Source of the DNA: Saposhnikovia divaricata | Lineage: Eukaryota; Streptophyta; Magnoliopsida; Apiales; Apiaceae | Length of the DNA: 64,000 bases | Direction of reading: 5' to 3' | Assembly: GCA_036435485.1 (NCBI GenBank) | Contig: CM071594.1 | Location: forward strand, 194,212,216 to 194,276,215 | Part shown: piece after piece, positions 57,580 to 64,000 of the stretch | Layout of the letters: the number at the start of each line of letters is the position of its first letter | Numbering within the stretch: position 1 is the first letter of the stretch | Program-made: the position numbers and the translations under genes | Notes under the pieces: generated by a model | Told to the model about the DNA's origin: nothing | The model's database searches: none | The model's input: only the letters and a program-made list of their open reading frames with translations

Positions 57580-58270
57580 GAATAAATATTCAGAGAATAT
57601 TTATTGAATTAAAATATTTTACAGAATATTTAGGAATATGAAAGAATATCTTTAATCAGAGTATTTCTCAAATTATCCTTGAAGAAATATCTAGAGAATA
57701 TTTATTGCATAATTAAATATTCAAATGAATATTCAGAATAATATTCATTAATTAATAAGACCTGAAAGGAATATTTAAAATATTTAAAATAATATTCGAT
57801 GATTAAATAGAACCCTGGATGAATATTCAAAATAATATTCATAATTATTTAGGAATTTAAATGTTTATTGAAAAAGTAATATTCGTTTAATGAATAATAT
57901 TCTAAATGAATATCAAGTAATATTCATTTAGTAATCCAAGCTTTAAAGGAATATTCGAGATAAGACTCGATAAATAAATCAAGCTTCAGATGAATATTAA
58001 AATAATATTCATCAAGTAAGTAATATCTTAAATGAATATTCAAAAGTAATATTCATTTAATAAAGTAATATTCTAAATGGATATTCAAATAATATTCATT
58101 TAGTAGTCCAATCTTTAGAAGAATATTCGGAATAATAATCGATAATCTATTCGACTTTGAATGAATATTGAAAAATATTATTCGTCGAATGGTTACGTTC
58201 AAATAATTATTTGAAGTAAGGATCGTTAAATAAATAATCTCGAACGAATATTCAAATAATATTCGTCGCC
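57580..58270 (-). repeat. Degenerate array of AATATTCAT-type repeats
   Basis: The phrase GAATATTCAAAATAATATTC, or variants of it, recurs roughly every 40-60 bp. The homologous solo LTR has the same kind of array at about 28760-29060. The motif is nearly palindromic, so it can fold on either strand. Confidence 0.75.
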
Positions 58271-60647
58271 CAAATAATAGAAAATATTTACTTAAATATT
58301 TTCTTTCGAGGTAATCTCGATATGTCAAGAAATATTGACTCCCGGTCTATATTTGATGAATAAGATGTATACACCCTTCTCTGAGGGTCTCACAATAACC
58401 GGCTTATAATTGATACGATAGCTATCTAATTTATAAGCCAATAACAATCAGGGAACAAGCATAATGATATAACTTGAAAGTAGGCATGCATGCTATGGCA
58501 TATGTATAACAGAAAACATATATATATATTCAATCACAACAACAGCCTAAAAGAAGGGAATTGAAACTTGCCTGGTAGTCGAGTACGGTAAGGGGTAGTG
58601 GTAGCGGGTCCCGGGTCAGCTTGGTGATCTATAAATAGCCAAGGCATTCGGGATTAATCACTTAACATCTTAAAAGTTAAGTTATACTTAAATCGAAACA
58701 CGTTCTCGAGTTATCTCGTTATACCCCTTTTAGTGGATTCCTTTTATCATCGATCCGACCCGACATTCGTTCGTTAATACGACATGTCATTGTACTTACA
58801 CTTGGGACATACTTAAGTCATACAAGTTCTAAAGTCGATCGTTACGAATCAATATTATGCTCCGAGTTTTATCGCCCGTTTTCTAAGTGTTTTACCGAAG
58901 TTATAATCAAGCGGGTTTTTTAGGGGTTCGTTCGCGATTAACTTTGATTCGAACATTTTTATAAAATCGGAAAATGATCCGTTTCACATGAGGTTTTCTC
59001 TCACACCTTCCTTTTTACCTCTAGTATTTAATTACCAAGATTCGCCACTGACTTACGTATTTTACGAGGGTTAAATTTTAATAACGAACTCGTACTTACG
59101 GTTTCGAACGTCTTTTAGTGAATCGGCTATAATTCCTAAACCGTAAGTCCGTTTCACATGATCTTTATATCAAAACGAAGCTTATAACATGATCTATCTT
59201 TACATGGCAGAACATGATACTGGACAGTGACTTATGGCTACTGTCAAACACGATTTCTTAAGGTTAAAAAAAATCGGGCATTACGACGGCTATAAATCGG
59301 ACGTTCCATAAATCGTAATCAACAACCCAAGCCACACCGGGCATACCAATCATCTTACATTCATAATACTAATCTCATAAGTCCAGGAACATCATATTAT
59401 ATCATCATATTCATCACATCTCTTAAATCAAACAAACTAACTACATAATCTTGTAAACATGCTTATAACAACATTATCACCAAAACTTATCCAAAACTCC
59501 ATTAAAACTCAAATCAAAGACTAGGGTTCTTGAAGTTTATACCTTCCTTGGAGTAGATAAAGACCTTGCTAAGCCTTGTATAGTCCATGAACATCCTTAA
59601 CCAAGCTTAGATCATCCAAAAATCAAGAAAACCAAGAATTTTGTTCTTGAGGTTACTATTCATCCTCCACTTTCTTGATTTTATTGAAAATGGAAAGAGT
59701 GGTGTTTGAGGCTAAGATTTCTAGGGTATCATTTTTATGAAATATAGGATCTATGATAAATTTTAGGAGATCAAACAATGGTGGGAAGAATGATTTTTGT
59801 TTTTGAATTAAGGAGGAAGTCGAATGGTGCTAGATGGGGGAGAGGAAGAGGTTTTGCTTGACTTGCTCTTGGAAATAATGCATAAAGTGATATGTTTAGC
59901 ATAATATCTCATCCTTGGTTGCTTTAATAAAGTGATGATGCATGCAATGATGTAATTTGGCAAGACAAGTGTTGATATTTTGGTGGTTTAAGGCTAACCA
60001 AGTGGTTTGTGTGCTAAGTACTTGGTTGCATTCTAATTAATCTAGTTCCTTGCTAGTTACTAGATATTTATCACTTGCACATGAATGTATCTTGCTTCCT
60101 CTGCTTGTTTCTTTGTCCGTTTATTGCTCAATTCATTGATCGTTCGGACGAATAACTAAGTAGTTTCACCTCTAGGGTTTACCGGGAAATTTCTCGATAT
60201 TCATAATACCTTCCCCAATCCTTAATATAATCCTCGTGATGACCATGTAGGATATTTAATCTCGATAAGAACTTAATCCGTAATCTAGGATTCGTTCGCT
60301 TTATTGATTAATCTTGCTATAACGTTTTTAGCGGTTTCTAGAACGCTTGTTTCACTGCCTCAGTGGTTTCCTACCTTCATTCTTAAATCAAATATAATAA
60401 CATCCCAAAATATCAAATCCTCAAAGTTAATATCTCAATTCTTGGATTATAATAATATTTAATCCACTGTCCGGTCAAATATTATACCGAAAAAGAATTT
60501 GGAATTTCTGAATTCCGATCGTCTCTGCATTCACTTATTTCCTCCGCGTATTACTAATATGACTTCGAAACATCCATATCACGTCCCGTACATAGGGTGG
60601 CGTGAAAAGTTTTCCAACTTACAAAATCACTATTCATCCACCAAATT

Positions 60648-60740
60648 ACTATGCACGTACAGGAAACACTATGCACGTACGGGAAATACTATGCACGTAC
60701 GGGAAACACTATGCACGTATGGGAAACACTATGCACGTAC
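60648..60740 (-). repeat. 20-bp tandem array
   Basis: Almost five copies of ACTATGCACGTACGGGAAAC, with single-base changes, lie near the start of the minus-oriented LTR. The related solo LTR at 27382-31643 has a CACTATTCACTAC phrase at the corresponding place (near 31260) but no array. Confidence 0.9.
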
Positions 60741-61003
60741 TCATTTCCCTTCAAGGATCCATTAGCTCCTTCCTGGATGGTAGATTATTCTTATCTAGGT
60801 CCTCAACCATCGAATTACTCTATTCTGACAATATACCAATGCATCAGGATCATTGTCCAAAGCAATATCCATTCATTACAATCATTGTTCTTTGAAACCA
60901 CCATTCATTAGAGCTGGTGACCTTGTTTTCGGAATCATTGTTCCTCATTTTATCATTACTTAATAAAAAGTTTTAATTACATCCAAAATTTGGGGTTCTT
61001 ACA

Positions 61004-61020
61004 GTCTCCCCTCCTTCAAA
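61004..61020 (-). promoter_or_regulatory. Polypurine tract of the Tekay/Del-like element
   Basis: On the minus strand TTTGAAGGAGGGGAGAC directly precedes the LTR start TGTAAG, as expected for the plus-strand primer. Confidence 0.8.
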
Positions 61021-64000
61021 GGATTCCGTCCCGGAATCAGGTAGGAAGCAAAAAGTCGTTTGCCTGTCGTTCACTTTTTAGCTTCCCGGTCAATTCTTAG
61101 TCGTTCTACCCTTCCTCAGCACATCTTCTAGTGCTACAATCCATATTGTATCCTTTTTCCATCAACGTTGCTACTTTTCGTACAACTCACTATCCGGGTT
61201 ATACTCTTACTCAGTCTTATCCTTATTGATACCTGCAGTAACATTGGTATCACTATCACCCTACGAATTCGGAGGTAACCTCGCTCGTACTGTGCATTTC
61301 CTGATCGCTTTAATCTTTGCAATCTCGATCAATATAGAGAAGTGGAAAGATTTATTGAGAGATCACTATGATCAATTGAACATTTGTTATATTGCATAGT
61401 TAGTACAGAAGGGGGCCAGCCTTTAGTACTTGACAAGCAATTAAACAAGTCATGGTATTCCACTTAGACTTCTATCACATAGACAGATAGTCACGTAGCA
61501 GTACCTCCCCTCCTAAAAAGGTTGTTCTTCTCAATTCATAAAGAAGATGAATAAGAGAGAAGAAGAGAAGAGAGTTCTAAAGGATTATAGAAAGCTTTCA
61601 TGATTGTAGAATATCATACTCAGAATTTACCTCTGAACTATAGAGGTTTATCAAAGAAGAAATTAATCATAATTATATCCAATACTATTTGATCGCAACC
61701 TCACGTGTCAACATATCTTGCTGCTTTGTCCACTATTCTCTGGACCTGTACTCTGGTTCAACCTTAGCAACACTTACTTTTGGAAAATCTTTGAACCTCT
61801 CAGGTTAAATCTTAGTTTTCTCACTTGACATCATTATTACTGACATCCCATATCATGTTACTAGCTTTTTCATAGCTATAATATTGACACTATCAGGTTG
61901 TCATCCTGAGAATTCATTAGAAAACCCATTCATAACATTCCTAGCTTATCATTCCATAGTTGCTTTCCCAGCCTTTTCTTTATCAATCACATCCTTCTTA
62001 TTATCTGATTCTTACTCATTTCTATTATTTTCTTTCACCTTCACCTCTTTATTGAGACACCTTTTCGCACTTGGTACCTCCTTATCGGTATTCCGTCACA
62101 TTTATTCTATAATCATCACGTTATTCCAATTTAAACTTTCCGAAATGAATCTGGCCCGATCCCTTTAACTTAGATTCATATAATCTATTTCTGCCAACCT
62201 TGTTTCTCATCACTTATTCTTTTCTATCCGTGGTTTTCCACAGGTTGTCTTTCGTAAGTCAGACCAGGTCGTATATCTACCGGCTCATGCTCTTATCGTC
62301 TATCGAGCATCTGCAATTTACTGGCGTAGCCTGGCCACATGAAAACCCGTTATGACCGTGCTATAAGTTTTGGGGGTAAGGCTGGCTCGAATACCGCCGT
62401 CCGAACACTTTTAAACTCTCAGGTGGCCCAATAAGTCTCGGGCTCAACCGCCCTTCCCTCCAAGTCTCATTAATTCATTCCATGGGAATATCTTTAACAT
62501 CATGAATCATCAACCTCATATTCTCTATCTTGTTTGCGCAGAAGTACACTAACATAAACTTGTTTGTCATTCATCAACATTCCATTTAGTTAATCAATGG
62601 CAGCACTTTCTTTATCTTTACATTGTCATATACTTTCTTAGAAGAATCACCATCGCTTGTTGTTTACGTAGTGCATTAATAGCTAATCCTACGGGTTTCA
62701 AATCCTTTAGGGAGACAAAGTAACCACTATTCCTTATCCATAAGGAACACTTCCTGAACTTGATGTAGATATTACATGAAGTAGATACAATTGCAGAAGA
62801 GTTTCAAGCATCGCAGCTATGTCAGGTTGATGAAACTATCTCTCATTCAGCTTCCATAAAAGACTGGAAACTTAACGGTTTACTTCGGTAATTTTGTATC
62901 ATGGTCCTGGTCTGCCTCAAAACGGGAACTTCTAAGATACGTAATATGCTTAAGACTCCATCAGGAATCAAATCTTTACTTAAACTATTATTACCTTCGA
63001 TTCTTGCACAATCATCAAAAGGAATGTAACTTCCTCAACTCCAATATGACCTTCAAGGTCTTTCCAAATATCATTTTGTTTCTTCGGTATGAACATTTGT
63101 AATTATTCCTTTATACTTAGACTGTCGGCCACCTCATTGGCCTTTCCTGATAATAATAATTTCTGGTAATCCTTGTTCTCTGGATATATTCCAATTCAAA
63201 CATTTCTACCTCATTCCCATCATTGTTGGGTGAAAGCATTCTCCCTTAAGCTCTGCTGATGGAGAAAAAAATATATTTATCAGTCTTTCTCCATAAGTCA
63301 TTGCTTCTACCTACCCGTGGAAAATTTATCACGTTTATTCCCAATCCTACTTAGGATACTTCTTTTCTTAGTTCTTTCCTTATCTTAGGATAATCTCAAC
63401 CTTTATAGGTTCAATCCATACTTTCTCAGGGTTTCATACATGCCTCATCTGGCATTATTGTTACTATGTCATACATTCCTTACCAAACTTCCATTTTGAA
63501 GTTCGGAATATTACCTTTTTCCTTGTAAGGTTTCATAGGTCATCCTCATCCTTCCTCCTGTATTTTCTGGGTACAGGGTATATTAAAATGTCATTGATCA
63601 ATACTCTAATAATTCTATCTATGTTCTTTCCAGAACTCTTTTTAATAATCCTTACCGGTCATTGTTGCCTTAGCAAGTCCAACTCATATCATCTGAAGTC
63701 ATAATGTCGTTATTAGGGTTAATGCCACCCCTTGTGCATTCCCTAGGGTTTGTCTTAATTTATGGATATCCTATCCTTAATTCAACTGCCAAGGAATTCT
63801 TGCATCTTATAATTGGCAATCAGATCATGTATCCTTAATAAAGGTCTTTTTTTTCAATCATTCTCATTTGATAATCGATCGGTGGCTTAATGCCACCCTC
63901 TTCTTTCAGATAGTTGTCAGCCTATTTGGCCTTCCAAAAGGCAACGTATGCCTAACTGCTCTCTTACAGAACTTGGTAATGGTAGCAAGGATGTTTTGGA
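61021..64000 (-). pseudogene. Decayed Tekay/Del-like pol: RT, RNase H, integrase region
   Basis: Coding is on the minus strand with many stops and frame changes. The reverse transcriptase catalytic block reads VLINDILIY at about 63583-63609; the first of the two aspartates normally present is Asn here (codon at 63593-63595). The end of RNase H reads LLSGKANEVADSLSIKE at about 63106-63157, the block that normally precedes the integrase linker. From 63100 down to about 61030 the integrase and C-terminal part should lie; only fragments are discernible, so I place no domain borders. The last coding bases run into the purine tract. Confidence 0.6.

Larger units (their letters stand above)
56235..61003 (-). 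repeat. 3' LTR of the Tekay/Del-like element (4769 bp)
   Basis: On the minus strand it opens TGTAAGAACCCCAAATTTTG and closes GATCTGGGGGTGTTACA. Polymorphic AATATTCAT-type repeats fill 57580-58270, a 20-bp tandem array lies at 60648-60740, and blocks such as GTTTCACATGAGGTTTTCTC match the solo LTR at 27382-31643. No gene is seen in it. Confidence 0.85.
56235..64000 (-). mobile_element. Tekay/Del-like Ty3/gypsy element, minus-oriented, continuing past the right edge
   Basis: Read on the minus strand, the window shows decayed pol, a polypurine tract and a 4.77 kb 3' LTR ending in the copia gag. The five bases left of the LTR (56230-56234, CTGTC) should be one target duplication. The LTR is of the same family as the solo LTR at 27382-31643. 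Very long LTRs are a feature of the Tekay/Del lineage; the assignment rests on that and on RT and RNase H motifs. Confidence 0.75.

Noticed and set aside
60648..60740. Short regular repeats resembling a CRISPR array
   Set aside because: Repeats are head-to-tail without unique spacers, inside a plant LTR; an ordinary tandem array.
61884..62168. Plus-strand open frame of 94 codons, hydrophobic
   Set aside because: Lies antisense to the decayed minus-strand pol region; lacks any motif.

Overview
This is plant nuclear DNA made almost entirely of transposable elements. Evidence for a flowering plant (probably a eudicot, species not determinable here): plant-type LTR retrotransposons of several lineages (Athila-like, Tekay/Del-like, Sirevirus-like copia, a further gag-bearing Ty3/gypsy), a plant Helitron carrying Rep-helicase and RPA-like genes, Stowaway, Tourist and Harbinger-type MITEs, GT-AG introns, AT-rich spacers and long (ATT)n, (CT)n and (AT)n tracts. 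No intact, recognisable host gene is present. The only uninterrupted long coding regions are the Athila gag-protease reading frame (1-2706) and an 11-exon RPA-like gene inside the Helitron (45464-48278).

Layout. 1-5749: 3' part of an Athila-like element, with a gag-protease ORF, a non-coding 3' region, a polypurine tract and a 3' LTR at 4205-5749. It seems to have landed just inside the end of a 4.6 kb minus-oriented Tekay-like LTR (5750-10319), which itself interrupts the integrase part of an older Sirevirus-like copia element (10321-16525: broken pol, broken env-like region, PPT, 3' LTR). 16526-18160: unassigned sequence, short tandem duplications, a short coding-like stretch on the minus strand and an (ATT)n tract. 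18161-24595: two head-to-tail minus-strand Helitrons. The first is split by a 5'-truncated LINE (18563-19476, 9-bp target-site duplication), the second by a 4.4 kb solo LTR (19786-24205, TSD ATTTT). 25372-26707: a Stowaway-like MITE with a Tourist-like MITE nested in it, then a Harbinger-like MITE. 27382-31643: a second solo Tekay-like LTR (TSD GCATG), minus-oriented.

32274-48964: a decayed, internally deleted Ty3/gypsy element whose 3' LTR is split by a 15.5 kb Helitron (33253-48742). The Helitron ends are fixed by a 16-bp tandem repeat of the LTR that it interrupts exactly. It carries a 14-exon Rep-helicase gene (three in-frame stops and one frameshift) and, downstream, an RPA-like gene that reads through all 11 exons without a break.

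48965-53413: unassigned DNA containing a possible TIR element and two minus-strand exon-like blocks that splice in frame (51225-52838), the best candidate for host-gene-derived sequence. 53414-56234: 5' LTR, primer-binding site and broken gag of a second copia element. It is cut by a minus-oriented Tekay-like element (56235 to beyond 64000) with a 4.77 kb LTR and a heavily decayed pol region.

The genes do not form a pathway. The history is one of repeated nesting: old copia elements, the Ty3/gypsy gag element and Helitrons serve as targets for younger LTR elements. All boundaries come from reading the sequence; no alignment or database search was run.
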